Of a stretch of 64,000 bases of DNA, positions 19,201-28,768 are shown in pieces (the first letter of the stretch is position 1; every line of letters starts with the position of its first letter). This DNA is from an uncultured Methanolobus sp. GTDB lineage: Archaea; Halobacteriota; Methanosarcinia; Methanosarcinales; Methanosarcinaceae. Under the pieces are notes generated by a model. It ran no database searches and was not told the origin of the DNA. It saw only the letters and a list, made by a program, of their open reading frames with translations. The DNA lies in NCBI RefSeq assembly GCF_963665675.1, contig NZ_OY762426.1, positions 2,418,001 through 2,482,000 of the forward strand, read 5' to 3'. Made by a program: the position numbers and the translations under genes.

Positions 19201-20748
19201 CACACACGTGGGGATGAACCGTGCCTGTTCAATAGTCCAGGCCTTGCCCTTCAGAGTTCCCCACACACGTGGGGATGAACCGAACACATGAACCCAAAGG
19301 AACCCCCCGATAACGGAGTTCCCCACACACGTGGGGATGAACCGACTCTTGAACAGATTTCTGGTCTCTGCGGAAAGAGTTCCCCACACACGTGGGGATG
19401 AACCGTCTATTTCCGGTTTAGTTAAAATTTGACATCTGAGTTCCCCACACACGTGGGGATGAACCGTTTTTCACCTTTGTTAATAATATCAATTTCGTGA
19501 GTTCCCCACACACGTGGGGATGAACCGGCACTAGTTGATAGTTCTATATCGACGGAATAGAGTTCCCCACACACGTGGGGATGAACCGTCGGTATAAATC
19601 TTTCAGCACCTTTCATTCTTGAGTTCCCCACACACGTGGGGATGAACCGGCGTTAGAGTTTTCCAGCCATCTTTTGCTCTTGAGTTCCCCACACACGTGG
19701 GGATGAACCGGATCAGCAGGTAAACCCGCAATACCGTAAGCCGAGTTCCCCACACACGTGGGGATGAACCGCAATTGCCGCGGGTGGTACTCTTGAACCA
19801 TCTGAGTTCCCCACACACGTGGGGATGAACCGAGCATTGGAAAAATACACAACAGAGAGATAGAGAGTTCCCCACACACGTGGGGATGAACCGAAAATAG
19901 ATGAACTGATAGATGAATATAGAATGAGTTCCCCACACACGTGGGGATGAACCGGACAAACCGCATGGGATTTATGGACCATGAACGAGTTCCCCACACA
20001 CGTGGGGATGAACCGGATCCGGAGAATGAATATGATCTCCCGACACAGAGTTCCCCACACACGTGGGGATGAACCGTGATTCATTCACAGTTGCTGCAGA
20101 CCCGGCACGAGTTCCCCACACACGTGGGGATGAACCGCCTATAGATCCTTTAACAGCAGGAAAACAAAGGAGTTCCCCACACACGTGGGGATGAACCGCT
20201 TTTTTATTACCCATGGTAATTATATGCAAGGAGTTCCCCACACACGTGGGGATGAACCGTACTAACAAACAATGCAAACCGCCAAAAGATCGAGTTCCCC
20301 ACACACGTGGGGATGAACCGCAACAGCACACAAAAGAACAACATACGAGCAAGAGTTCCCCACACACGTGGGGATGAACCGTTTCATCTGCACAAGCTAA
20401 AGGAGGAAAACAGGAGTTCCCCACACACGTGGGGATGAACCGCAGAACTACTTGGTGTTCGCTCAGCAGCAAGAGAGTTCCCCACACACGTGGGGATGAA
20501 CCGTTTACGGGCTGTTGCTCCAAATCCTTCGTATGGAGTTCCCCACACACGTGGGGATGAACCGTTGTTCCATCTATGTCAAGCCAGTTGTTTGCGTGAG
20601 TTCCCCACACACGTGGGGATGAACCGGATTATGGTCTTTCTTTGTATGGAGAAGAGGCGAGTTCCCCACACACGTGGGGATGAACCTGTCGAAAGAAACT
20701 CTTGATAAAATTGGATTATGAGTTCCCCACACACGTGGGGATGAACCG
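16204..20748 (+). CRISPR. Type I-E CRISPR array, 75 repeats and 74 spacers
   Basis: The 29-base repeat begins GAGTTCCCC, contains the hairpin TCCCCAC-ACAC-GTGGGGA (7-bp stem, loop ACAC) and ends ATGAACCG. Successive repeats are 61 bases apart (32-base spacers), except two spacers of 33 bases, after the repeats at 19254 and 20536; anchor positions checked by hand give 75 repeats. All repeats look identical over their first 28 bases. The last base is G in 71, A in the third (16354), T in the fourth (16415), C in the twelfth (16903) and T in the 74th (20687). In type I-E this base is donated by the protospacer PAM, so the exceptions may reflect unusual acquisition. The distal repeat is not decayed. 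Confidence 0.99.
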
Positions 20749-20822
20749 GTACTTTCCTTCAGGCAACCTATTGCTTCTATGAAAAATATCATATACCTGC
20801 TGCGCCCTAAAAATATCGATAC
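20749..20822. promoter_or_regulatory. Array trailer and MFS gene promoter
   Basis: These 74 bases separate the last repeat from the transporter gene. ATATCATATAC at about 20786-20796 can act as a TATA box, putting the mRNA start at or just before the ATG at 20823. No Shine-Dalgarno is visible, so a leaderless transcript is likely. No partial repeat or insertion element is seen. Confidence 0.4.
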
Positions 20823-22115
20823 ATGCCGGACGGGAAAGAAAAAGCAATATCTGTATATCCTCTTCTGATGGTGAACTTTATCGGCACCATGGGGATAAGT
20901 CTAGTTCTTCCTTTCCTTATTTTTCTGGTGGAAAGATTCGGCGGGAACGCCCTTGTATACGGACTTCTCTCTTCAATGTATCCTTTTTTCCAGTTGATAG
21001 GTTCACCTCTTCTTGGAAAATGGTCAGATATTTACGGCAGGAAAAAAATCCTTTTTGTCAGCCAGGCAGGAACTTTGTTCTCCTGGATTCTGTTCTTTAT
21101 AGCTCTCTTTGTGCCCGTAACAATACTGGTCAATATCGACTCTGATATTCTCGGTAAATTCATGGTTACCCTACCGCTGTTAATGCTCTTCATTGCACGG
21201 GGGCTGGACGGCCTGACCGGTGGCAACGTTTCAGTATCAAATGCGTATGTCGCCGATATTAGTAATGATGGTAACAGAAGCAAAAATTTCGGTAAGCTCT
21301 CAATTTCCACAAATCTTGGTTTTATTGTGGGGCCGGCACTTGCAGGAATTCTGAGCGCAACAGTCTATGGTGAAGCCCTCCCGGTACTGGCTGCTATTCT
21401 GATCGCCTTTGTCGGAACTGTTATGATAGCATTGTACATTCCTGATACCTGCAGCAACAAAGCAGATACCGTTATGTTAAACGTTTGTCCATATCCAAAA
21501 AGCGGTCGCATGGCCGGTGAAAAACACAAAAATAGTATAAGGGATGTCTGGAAAATACCCGCTCTCCGTTTGATGTTCATTATTTATTTCCTGCTCTTTC
21601 TGGGTTTCAACACTTTTTACACAGCATTCCCGGTTCATGCTGCAAATTATCTTCAGTGGAGTATTGCAGAACTTGGCATATTTTTTTCATTCCTGAGCAT
21701 CGTGCTTGTAATTGTTGAAGGGCCCGTACTTTCATACGTGTCTAAAAGATCAAGGGATTCCTCAATGATAATTGGTGGAAGTTTCATCCTCGGCCTGAAC
21801 TTTGTGGTGCTGGCATTAGGGAACACGTTCTTCACATATATGGCAGCAGTATTGCTTGCTCTTGGTAATGGTCTGATGTGGCCTTCGATACAATCAATGC
21901 TTGCCAGGCTTGCAGGAAATGATGACCAGGGTCTGGTTCAGGGCCTGTCGGGCAGTGTCATGAGCTTTGCAGCTATTTTTGGTCTGATTGGTGGGGGTCT
22001 GATTTACGAACTTGCCGGAAGATGGTCTTTCCTTTTAACTGCAGCTATAATTGCCTGTGTGTTTGTTCTATCCATGCGCCTGCGTTCATTTGACGCAACT
22101 GGCAGTCAGGAGTAG
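20823..22115 (+). CDS. Major facilitator superfamily transporter
   Basis: This 430-residue integral membrane protein has about 12 hydrophobic segments and the MFS motif A GKWSDIYGRKKIL between segments 2 and 3, with a weaker copy in the second half. A long hydrophilic loop near residues 215-245 splits the two six-helix halves. The overall look is that of drug/proton antiporters of the TetA/MdtG type; the substrate cannot be read from sequence. It is transcribed alone, convergent with the flavoprotein gene, and lies directly behind the CRISPR array. Confidence 0.88.
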   Translation: MPDGKEKAISVYPLLMVNFIGTMGISLVLPFLIFLVERFGGNALVYGLLSSMYPFFQLIGSPLLGKWSDIYGRKKILFVSQAGTLFSWILFFIALFVPVTILVNIDSDILGKFMVTLPLLMLFIARGLDGLTGGNVSVSNAYVADISNDGNRSKNFGKLSISTNLGFIVGPALAGILSATVYGEALPVLAAILIAFVGTVMIALYIPDTCSNKADTVMLNVCPYPKSGRMAGEKHKNSIRDVWKIPALRLMFIIYFLLFLGFNTFYTAFPVHAANYLQWSIAELGIFFSFLSIVLVIVEGPVLSYVSKRSRDSSMIIGGSFILGLNFVVLALGNTFFTYMAAVLLALGNGLMWPSIQSMLARLAGNDDQGLVQGLSGSVMSFAAIFGLIGGGLIYELAGRWSFLLTAAIIACVFVLSMRLRSFDATGSQE

Positions 22116-22148
22116 AATAAAAAAGGAAATGAAAAAAGAAGTTAATGC

Positions 22149-23516
22149 TTACCTGAGCATGTATTTCACATCATAACTGTTGGCAGGGTATGCATACATT
22201 TCTTCTCTTACCTGTGAAAGCGTGAGTCCTGCTTTTATTGCCAGCGTAAAAATGTTAATGACATCATCTGCCCCGGGTCCTATCAGGTGTGCACCGACTA
22301 TCTTTTCCGTATCCTTCTCGATGATAACCTTGGAAGCAGAGTATCCCAGATTTGTCCTCCTTGCAGAATAGAATTTGCTGAGGTCGCTGGAGATTATTTT
22401 ATGCTTGTCTGTTGCATCCTTTTCAAGCAATCCTACTGCTGCAAGTGTGGGAATGGTAAATACTGCGGATGCGATTCCTGAATAGTCTACTGTGTGTTTG
22501 TTACCTTCAATGATATTGGATGCCAGCACGTTTGCCTGCAGGCTGGCTGTTGGAGTTAGTGCAGGTCCGGGTAATATACAATCGCCAGCAGCATACACCG
22601 CAGGATTTGAAACGCTTTGCAGGTATTCGTTCACTGCAATTGCGCCGTGTTCGATAGTCAGTCCGCCTTTTTCAGCTTCAAGTCCCTCGATGTCAGGCAC
22701 TCTTCCAAGCCCGTGAACCACCATGTTGCACTCATGGCTGGTTTCTTTTTCGGACTTGCTGTCATGGGTGATAAGTTCAAGTTCGGAACCTGTGGTATCT
22801 GATGCTCTGTTGTCATCCTGCTTTCTGATCTCCCTGAGTTCCTGTCCTGTTATTACTTTGATACCGGCTTTTTCCGATGCTTCCACAAGTATGTGGACAA
22901 GGGCGGGGTCAAAGTTCTTGAGAAGATTTTCGCCTCTGTGGATTATGGTCACCTCAGCGCCAGCTCTAGCAGCAATATGAGCAAATTCAAATGAGATGTA
23001 TCCTCCGCCTGCAAAAATAATCTTTTCAGGTAATTCCTTCAGGTCCAGAAACCCATCACTTGTGGTGAGATAATCAGCACCAGGTATGTTTATCTTTCTT
23101 GAAGTTGCACCTATTGCCAGTAATATATACTTCGCAGATATGAGTTCATTTCCAGCACGCAGGGTATTAGGATCATGGAAGCTCACCATACCATGATATG
23201 TATCAATGCCTGCTTTTTTGAAAGCCGCTTCTTTGGGGTCAGTGAATGAATGGACAAGATGATCTTTGAAGCTGATTAAATCTGCCCATTCAAGTTCCGG
23301 ATTGCAGTTGACGCCTTTGCCCTGCATACGTCTTCCGCCATCAACAATCTCAGCAGCACCACTGAGTATCTTCTTTGGGATACAGCCGTGGAATGCACAT
23401 ATGCCTCCAAAACCTGTTTTATCTGCAATGGCTACTTTCATTCCCGCAGCATTGAGTTTGTATGCAAGTGAAGAACCTGCAACTCCGGTACCAACTATAA
23501 AAGCATCGTAATCCAT
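22149..23516 (-). CDS. FAD-dependent NAD(P)-disulfide oxidoreductase family protein
   Basis: This 455-residue flavoprotein belongs to the dihydrolipoyl dehydrogenase/glutathione reductase/mercuric reductase family. It has the N-terminal FAD site (AFIVGTGVAGSSLAYKL), the redox-active pair in GGICAFHGCIPKK (CxxxxC), a second nucleotide site (IIFAGGGYISFEFAHIAARAG), AAGDCILPGP for FAD, and a C-terminal dimerisation domain. In classical members that domain carries HxHPTxxE, whose His-Glu pair is the acid-base catalyst; here the aligned segment reads YAYPANSY, so His and Glu are replaced. The substrate is therefore probably not a simple dithiol handled in the classical way. It stands alone; no lipoyl enzyme genes are nearby. 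Confidence 0.9.
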   Translation of the reverse strand: MDYDAFIVGTGVAGSSLAYKLNAAGMKVAIADKTGFGGICAFHGCIPKKILSGAAEIVDGGRRMQGKGVNCNPELEWADLISFKDHLVHSFTDPKEAAFKKAGIDTYHGMVSFHDPNTLRAGNELISAKYILLAIGATSRKINIPGADYLTTSDGFLDLKELPEKIIFAGGGYISFEFAHIAARAGAEVTIIHRGENLLKNFDPALVHILVEASEKAGIKVITGQELREIRKQDDNRASDTTGSELELITHDSKSEKETSHECNMVVHGLGRVPDIEGLEAEKGGLTIEHGAIAVNEYLQSVSNPAVYAAGDCILPGPALTPTASLQANVLASNIIEGNKHTVDYSGIASAVFTIPTLAAVGLLEKDATDKHKIISSDLSKFYSARRTNLGYSASKVIIEKDTEKIVGAHLIGPGADDVINIFTLAIKAGLTLSQVREEMYAYPANSYDVKYMLR

Positions 23517-23645
23517 GTCATATCATGACTCCGGTAAATAATCTCTCTAAAACAGACTCATATAAGATTGTAATTTTCCCGTCATGCACTTTTATTTTGT
23601 GAAAAATTATGTGAAAACAAATATGAGTACAAAACACAGGGTAAA

Positions 23646-23858
23646 TCAGTTTGGGGAATTTTCATCACACTGTATTGTAATTATACTGTCAACGGAGATG
23701 TGGGAATAGCGGTCTTCAGTGATCTCAAGGGTCAGGACACCGTCACTGCATGCCTTGGCATTTCCGCGGAATTTGAGAATGCCACCACAATATACTATAA
23801 CATCTTTTCCAATGAAATGTCCGGCAATAAATGGTTGTAGTTTTAACATGTCTCCCAT
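23646..23858 (-). CDS. Small Sm-like protein, paralogue 1
   Basis: This 70-residue protein starts MGDMLKLQPFIAGHFIGKDV and is built from short beta strands with VIVYCGGILKFRGNAKAC, DGVLTLEI and YSHISVDSIITIQ. It is clearly paralogous to the protein at 44296-44481: both share the pattern 'YCGG...FxGxxxACxDGVLT...YxHIxxDxIIxI'. A strand-rich fold with G/N-containing turns and a terminal 'I.VD.I..I' strand recalls Hfq/LSm-like domains (inference only). The start is the ATG preceded by AGGGGAT with six bases between. Such small proteins are known from Methanosarcina genomes without established function. It is transcribed alone. Confidence 0.75.
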   Translation of the reverse strand: MGDMLKLQPFIAGHFIGKDVIVYCGGILKFRGNAKACSDGVLTLEITEDRYSHISVDSIITIQCDENSPN

Positions 23859-24023
23859 CACAATCCCCTGTAAATATAAATTATATTGACACGGTTAATA
23901 TAAGTATTGATTACTGGTTTTTATATAAGCTGAGCATGTACTTTTCCTCTCCCAAAAGAATGAAATAGTTCCCAAAGAATAAATAGTGCGACTTCCATCT
24001 ACGTAGCAAAGCGGTGAGTACCT

Positions 24024-24563
24024 ATGGCTGATAAAAGAAAAAAGCGAGGTTTTTTTGATGATATCTTCAGTGAAGGCAGTTTTACAGACATAGAAGATAT
24101 CATAGATCAGATGATGGAGAAATTCGGTCTTAACTTCGAAGATTTTGAAAAGCAGCCGTTCTTTTATGGTTTCTCAGTGTCCCGTCATCCGGGAGAGGAA
24201 CCTGAGATTCGGGAATTCGGAAATATCTTCTCTGATGGGGACGATGAGGACGACGACGAATCAATAATACAGCAGTTCAGGGTAAATGAAAGAAAACCCC
24301 TAATGGATGTATTTGAAATCGATGACAAAGTACACGTCATGATCGAGCTTCAGGGTGTTGAGAAAGAGGACATAGATCTTAACGTCACCGAGAAATCACT
24401 TGAACTCATCGCAGAAAATGAAGAAATGATGTATGAGGAAAGTATTGATCTTCCTTCCAGTGTTGATCCGGATTCTGCAAAAGCAAGATATCATAATGGT
24501 GTACTTGAGATAATTATGGACATGAAAGAGCTTGGTGTTGCCCACTCTGTACATATCGATTAG
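24024..24563 (+). CDS. Hsp20/alpha-crystallin family protein
   Basis: This 179-residue protein has an acidic N-terminal half (a run of D and E near residues 70-80) followed by an alpha-crystallin-type domain (about 95-170) with MDVFEIDDKVHVMIELQGV, DIDLNVTEKSLEL and the hallmark ARYHNGVLEI. Members are ATP-independent holdases that keep unfolded proteins soluble. The archaeal branch with an acidic N-terminus and IDLPSSVDPD is distinct from classical Hsp20 and somewhat like gas-vesicle GvpH, but no gas-vesicle genes are near. It precedes the second sensor kinase on the same strand by about 100 bases, though each probably has its own promoter. Confidence 0.85.
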   Translation: MADKRKKRGFFDDIFSEGSFTDIEDIIDQMMEKFGLNFEDFEKQPFFYGFSVSRHPGEEPEIREFGNIFSDGDDEDDDESIIQQFRVNERKPLMDVFEIDDKVHVMIELQGVEKEDIDLNVTEKSLELIAENEEMMYEESIDLPSSVDPDSAKARYHNGVLEIIMDMKELGVAHSVHID

Positions 24564-24666
24564 AGCCATCCGGTTTTAATTGCTTTTTTCATATATCGTG
24601 GCCAAAATGTATATATGAGCTTCGCATATACCTTATTTGGTATGTGGAATTACAAGTGGGATCTAA

Positions 24667-26697
24667 ATGTCTGCTAGTACGGGAAATGTAGCTGGCTCTG
24701 TCCTGCCGTTGATGTTGCAGAACGCTGGCCAGGATTTGTTCACCAGATTAAATATAGGGATAATTTATCTTGATGAACACAACAGGTTGCTCTGCTCCAA
24801 TAAGGTAGTACGTGACCTGACGGGCTTTGTGGCCGAAGAACTTTTTGATGAAAACTATGGTGAGCTTTGTTGTGATTCTCATTACAATAATAACTCTCTT
24901 TCCGAATTCTTTTTATCAACGCGACCTTTGTATGAAGAAAGGTCCTGTAAGTTCCGGATAACTGACAAAAAAGGTAATTTCAGATACCTGTTATGCGATG
25001 TATTCCCTTTTCCTGACAATTGTAAAAGCAAGGGGGGAAAAATATGCATTTTAAGGGCTGATGCAATACATGGCCCTGATGAAAATGACTTTTCTTCTGA
25101 AGAACACAATGATGAGCACAAAATTGAAAATATGTACCTTCGGGAAAAAGTGCTTTCAAAACTCGGGGAAAAAACCCTATCATGCAGTAATATTAATTCA
25201 CTGATGGATTATGCACTAAAACTGGTAGCAAAAGCACTGGATGTAAAATATTCTCTTATTATGGAGAGACTTCAGGACGGCCAATTCCTGCTGAGGTATG
25301 GATACGGTCTGAGTGAATGGTGCATAGGTTCTGCACTGGTAGAAAAGGAAACGGGATCTCCATCAGGATATACGGCTTTTACCGGCAGTTCGCTGGTTGT
25401 AGAGGATATGCGTACAGAAGAGCGTTTCTTTGTACCGCGTTTCCTTCATGAACATAATATTGTTAGCGGTGTCGCTGTTATCATTGGTGACAGGAAAGAT
25501 ATGTATGGTGTGATGTGCATCTACACGGATAATCAAAGGAAATTTACCGAACATGATGTTAATTTCCTTCAGTCAATTGCTAATATTCTTGCCGAAAAAA
25601 TCAAACTCCGGGATTCTTTTAAGTCACTGGAACTTTACAGGAACCTGATAAACCAGTCCAGTGATTACATAATGGTGCTCAATGCCGTGACAAAAAAGTT
25701 CATCTATGTCAGTAATAAGGTATTTCATGATCTTGGCTTCACGGAAGCTGAGATACTGGGACAGGATATCTTTGATCCCGGTTGCTTTATAAACGGGCAT
25801 GATATGCATGAACATATCGGTAACATGGCTGAAGATGACGATATTGTGGTTGAATTCAAATTAATGGCAAAGGATGGTTCGTTAATTCCTGTCGAGATAA
25901 GTTTCTCATTTGTTGAGGACGCAGGCACTACTTATATAGTGTTAATCGGCCGTGATATAAGTGAACGCCACATACTGGAACTCGCAATAAAGGAACGCGC
26001 AAGACAGCTTGAATACTCCAATGAGATCAAGAATCTGTTTGCGGATATCACAAGTCATGACCTGATCAACTCTATTTCTTTAATTGAAGGATTTTCAGGC
26101 TATCTTAAGGATATGGAAACCGATGAGGAAAAAAAGCATCTCTTAGGGCATATTGTAAGTAGCACGGCCAGATTGAAGAAGACGATAGATTCGGCTACTG
26201 TATTTGCCAGGCTCAACAGTACATCAGACATGAGTACTGAGGAGATTGATCTTCTTTTAATGTATTATGGTGCTCTTGAGAGAATTCTGGAAAAAATATC
26301 TGAGAAAGGTATAAACGTTAAGCTCGATTCACCCAGGCAGTGCAATGCACTTGTAAATCCGATAATTGAGGAAGTATTCTATAACCTGCTTTCAAACGCG
26401 ATCAAATATTCTCCGCAAGGCGGCACAATAATAGTGAACATAGCACCCGAAGACAGCAAATGGAAAGTCAGCATTTCCGATGAAGGCCCGGGTATCTCCG
26501 ATGAGGACAAGAAAAAGATATTTGGCAGATTCAGAAGAGCTGACGCTTCACATGTAAGTGGACATGGTCTGGGACTTGCAATCGCCCGCATGGCATTGAA
26601 ATGCCATGGTGAGGAGATTTATGTTGAAGACAATGGCACCGGTGTTGGTACTACTTTTTGTTTTACTGTCCAGGCTGCTGGCATGTCCGAGTCATAA
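24667..26697 (+). CDS. Soluble PAS/GAF sensor histidine kinase
   Basis: This 676-residue kinase has no membrane segment. Domain order: a PAS domain (about 20-145, LNIGIIYLDEHNRLLCSN), a GAF domain (about 165-315), a second PAS domain (about 320-440, DYIMVLNAVTKKFIYVSNK), a phosphoacceptor helix with ADITSHDLINSISLI (His near residue 464), and an ATPase domain with LLSNAIKYSPQGG, DEGPGISDEDKKKIF and SGHGLGLAIARMAL. The motif SHDLxN instead of SHELRT marks the archaeal type of HisKA. GTGGGAT precedes the ATG. There is no partner response regulator next to it, so its target is unknown. Confidence 0.92.
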   Translation: MSASTGNVAGSVLPLMLQNAGQDLFTRLNIGIIYLDEHNRLLCSNKVVRDLTGFVAEELFDENYGELCCDSHYNNNSLSEFFLSTRPLYEERSCKFRITDKKGNFRYLLCDVFPFPDNCKSKGGKICILRADAIHGPDENDFSSEEHNDEHKIENMYLREKVLSKLGEKTLSCSNINSLMDYALKLVAKALDVKYSLIMERLQDGQFLLRYGYGLSEWCIGSALVEKETGSPSGYTAFTGSSLVVEDMRTEERFFVPRFLHEHNIVSGVAVIIGDRKDMYGVMCIYTDNQRKFTEHDVNFLQSIANILAEKIKLRDSFKSLELYRNLINQSSDYIMVLNAVTKKFIYVSNKVFHDLGFTEAEILGQDIFDPGCFINGHDMHEHIGNMAEDDDIVVEFKLMAKDGSLIPVEISFSFVEDAGTTYIVLIGRDISERHILELAIKERARQLEYSNEIKNLFADITSHDLINSISLIEGFSGYLKDMETDEEKKHLLGHIVSSTARLKKTIDSATVFARLNSTSDMSTEEIDLLLMYYGALERILEKISEKGINVKLDSPRQCNALVNPIIEEVFYNLLSNAIKYSPQGGTIIVNIAPEDSKWKVSISDEGPGISDEDKKKIFGRFRRADASHVSGHGLGLAIARMALKCHGEEIYVEDNGTGVGTTFCFTVQAAGMSES

Positions 26698-26826
26698 CTT
26701 TAATTAGGAATTGCGGGGATAATTTAAACCTCATAATTTGTTTTTGAATGGTGCCTGTAACATGTCATTACCATAAGTAATATATAGGTACCAAAAAATT
26801 ACTGTTATGCTTTAGAGGTATATGGA

Positions 26827-28329
26827 ATGGTTAAGAAAACAATTCATGAGATCAATAGCAAGATCAGAGATGGAAGTGTCAATGTGGTCACTGCCGAGGA
26901 AATGGTTCACATTGTGGGTGAACTTGGCGCAGAAGAGGCTGCAAAAGAAGTTGATGTTGTAACTACCGGAACTTTTGGTGCTATGTGTTCATCGGGCGTC
27001 TGGCTGAACTTCGGACACTCAGAACCCCCTATCAAGATGCAGAAAGTCTTCCTCAATGATGTGGAGGCATATACCGGTGTTGCGGCAGTTGATGCTTTCA
27101 TAGGTGCAACGCAGATCTCTGAAACCCTTGGCATGGATTACGGCGGTGCCCATGTAATTGAAGACCTGATAAGAGGCAAGTCCGTGCATCTTCATGCAAT
27201 GTCCCATGGGACAGACTGTTATCCCCGGAAGGTTCTTGACACAACACTTTCCCTTGATGACATGAACCAGGCCATTATGATGAACCCCCGCAATGCATAT
27301 CAGAAATACAATTCTGCGACAAACAGTACCAAGAGCACAATACACACTTACATGGGGTCTTTACTTCCATCCTTTGGAAATGTCACTTACTCAGGAGCCG
27401 GTGTTCTTTCACCATTATCAAATGACCCGGATTACATGACCATTGGTACAGGCACAAGGATATTCCTTGGAGGTGCACAGGGTTACATAGTCGGACAGGG
27501 AACCCAGCATTCTTCAGGCGGAGGATTTGGTACGCTAATGGTTCAGGGTGACCTCAAGAATATGAGCACGGATTATATCAGGGCTGCAAATTTCACAGGT
27601 TACGGCACTTCACTTTATGTTGGCATGGGTGTACCTATTCCAATACTCAATGAGCAGATAGCCCAGGCAACTGCAGTAACTGATGCAGGTGTAACCACTC
27701 AAATACTTGATTATGGAATACCCAGCAGGGACAGGCCGGCAATACGTGATGTGACCTATGAAGAATTACGAAGCGGTTTTGTGGATATTGATGGCAGGGA
27801 AGTGCCGACTTCATCTCTTTCAAGTTTCAAGAAATCCAGAATAATTGCAAATGAACTTAAAGGTTGGATATCAAGAGGTGAGTTCTTTGTATCCATGCCT
27901 GTTGAGAGGATTCCAAAAGACGTATCGGCAAAGCCAATGAAGCAGACAGAAGGCATTGCGCTTGTTTCCGATATTATGGCTGTTAGTGTGGTGACCATAA
28001 ACAAGGATGCCAGTGTGTATGACGCAGCGAAGATTATACAGGATACTTCATTTAACCATCTTCCTGTGCTGAATAGTGATAAGACTCTGGCGGGAATAAT
28101 TACTGCATGGGATATTGCAAAGGCAGTTTCCCTGAACAAGTTCGATCTTGTGGGAGAAATAATGACTCGCAAGGTCATAACTGCAAATGCCGATGAGAGG
28201 GTAGCGGTGGTTGCCAGGCGACTTGACCAGAATGAAGTTTCTGCCATGCCGGTCATTAATAAAGACAGGCATATCATAGGCATGATTACCAGTGATGATA
28301 TAAGCAAGCTGTATGCCAGGAGGTCATAG
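26827..28329 (+). CDS. L-aspartate semialdehyde sulfurtransferase (DUF39 + CBS pair)
   Basis: This is the orthologue of Methanosarcina acetivorans MA1821, which with its ferredoxin partner makes homocysteine from aspartate semialdehyde and sulfide, so the cell needs no homoserine route. The 500-residue protein has a DUF39 domain (about 1-370) with the two cysteines needed in MA1821 at the same numbers: Cys54 in GAMCSSGVW and Cys131 in HGTDCYPRK. Two CBS motifs follow (about 380-500, VSVVTINKDASVYDAAKI and MPVINKDRHIIGMITSDDI), likely a nucleotide- or SAM-sensing regulator. A TATA-like TAATATATA near 26777 and GAGGT before the ATG are present. The ferredoxin gene follows after two bases. Confidence 0.93.
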   Translation: MVKKTIHEINSKIRDGSVNVVTAEEMVHIVGELGAEEAAKEVDVVTTGTFGAMCSSGVWLNFGHSEPPIKMQKVFLNDVEAYTGVAAVDAFIGATQISETLGMDYGGAHVIEDLIRGKSVHLHAMSHGTDCYPRKVLDTTLSLDDMNQAIMMNPRNAYQKYNSATNSTKSTIHTYMGSLLPSFGNVTYSGAGVLSPLSNDPDYMTIGTGTRIFLGGAQGYIVGQGTQHSSGGGFGTLMVQGDLKNMSTDYIRAANFTGYGTSLYVGMGVPIPILNEQIAQATAVTDAGVTTQILDYGIPSRDRPAIRDVTYEELRSGFVDIDGREVPTSSLSSFKKSRIIANELKGWISRGEFFVSMPVERIPKDVSAKPMKQTEGIALVSDIMAVSVVTINKDASVYDAAKIIQDTSFNHLPVLNSDKTLAGIITAWDIAKAVSLNKFDLVGEIMTRKVITANADERVAVVARRLDQNEVSAMPVINKDRHIIGMITSDDISKLYARRS

Positions 28330-28331
28330 AT

Positions 28332-28724
28332 TTGAAGATCAAGATCAATATTTCAAGTGACATACTCACAAAACCTATTATGGCTGAATCGATAGTTGAG
28401 ACCGGCGTACTTCTGAACATCTCACAGGCACATTTTGACCGTTCACATGGTGAAGTGGTTGCAGATGTGGATGCAGAGAAATTCGAGCCAATATGCAAAT
28501 CCCTGACAAACAGGGGTGCAGTGGTCACAAAACTGGATACGCCTATAAAGTGGGATGAGAATGAATGTGTTGAGTGCAGTGCCTGTGTTTCAGTCTGTCC
28601 AACCAAGGTTTTCTCCCTGGATGATGATTTCAGCCTGCAGGTGGACGAGACTAAATGTATCCAGTGTGCAACATGTGTTGACATGTGCCCACATAATGCG
28701 CTATCCCTTGGAAATAGCAAGTGA
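28332..28724 (+). CDS. NIL-domain ferredoxin for homocysteine synthesis
   Basis: This 130-residue protein is the MA1822-type partner of the upstream sulfurtransferase. It has an N-terminal NIL domain (about 1-75, a ferredoxin-like fold also found after methionine ABC ATPases) and two [4Fe-4S] motifs, CVECSACVSVCP and CIQCATCVDMCP. It is thought to supply electrons for persulfide reduction during homocysteine formation. The start is a TTG two bases after the upstream stop, positioned correctly behind AGGAGG; no ATG exists near the conserved beginning. The tight spacing indicates one operon. Confidence 0.92.
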   Translation: MKIKINISSDILTKPIMAESIVETGVLLNISQAHFDRSHGEVVADVDAEKFEPICKSLTNRGAVVTKLDTPIKWDENECVECSACVSVCPTKVFSLDDDFSLQVDETKCIQCATCVDMCPHNALSLGNSK

Positions 28725-28768
28725 TGCATTACCTTTTTTTCTAATTTTTCAATTCCGGATGCAGTATC

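Noticed and set aside
16204..20748. Self-targeting spacers
   Set aside because: A few spacers were compared by eye with the window and no match was noticed, but a real search of 74 spacers was not possible, so nothing is claimed.
16239..20792. Many minus-strand frames of 60-210 codons with recurring RFIPTCVGNS, VHPHVCGEL and GSSPRVWGT
   Set aside because: These are translations of the CRISPR repeat in three frames, separated by spacer translations. They are not proteins.
24024..24563. Gas-vesicle protein GvpH
   Set aside because: The alpha-crystallin domain is shared, but no other gvp gene is present in the window.
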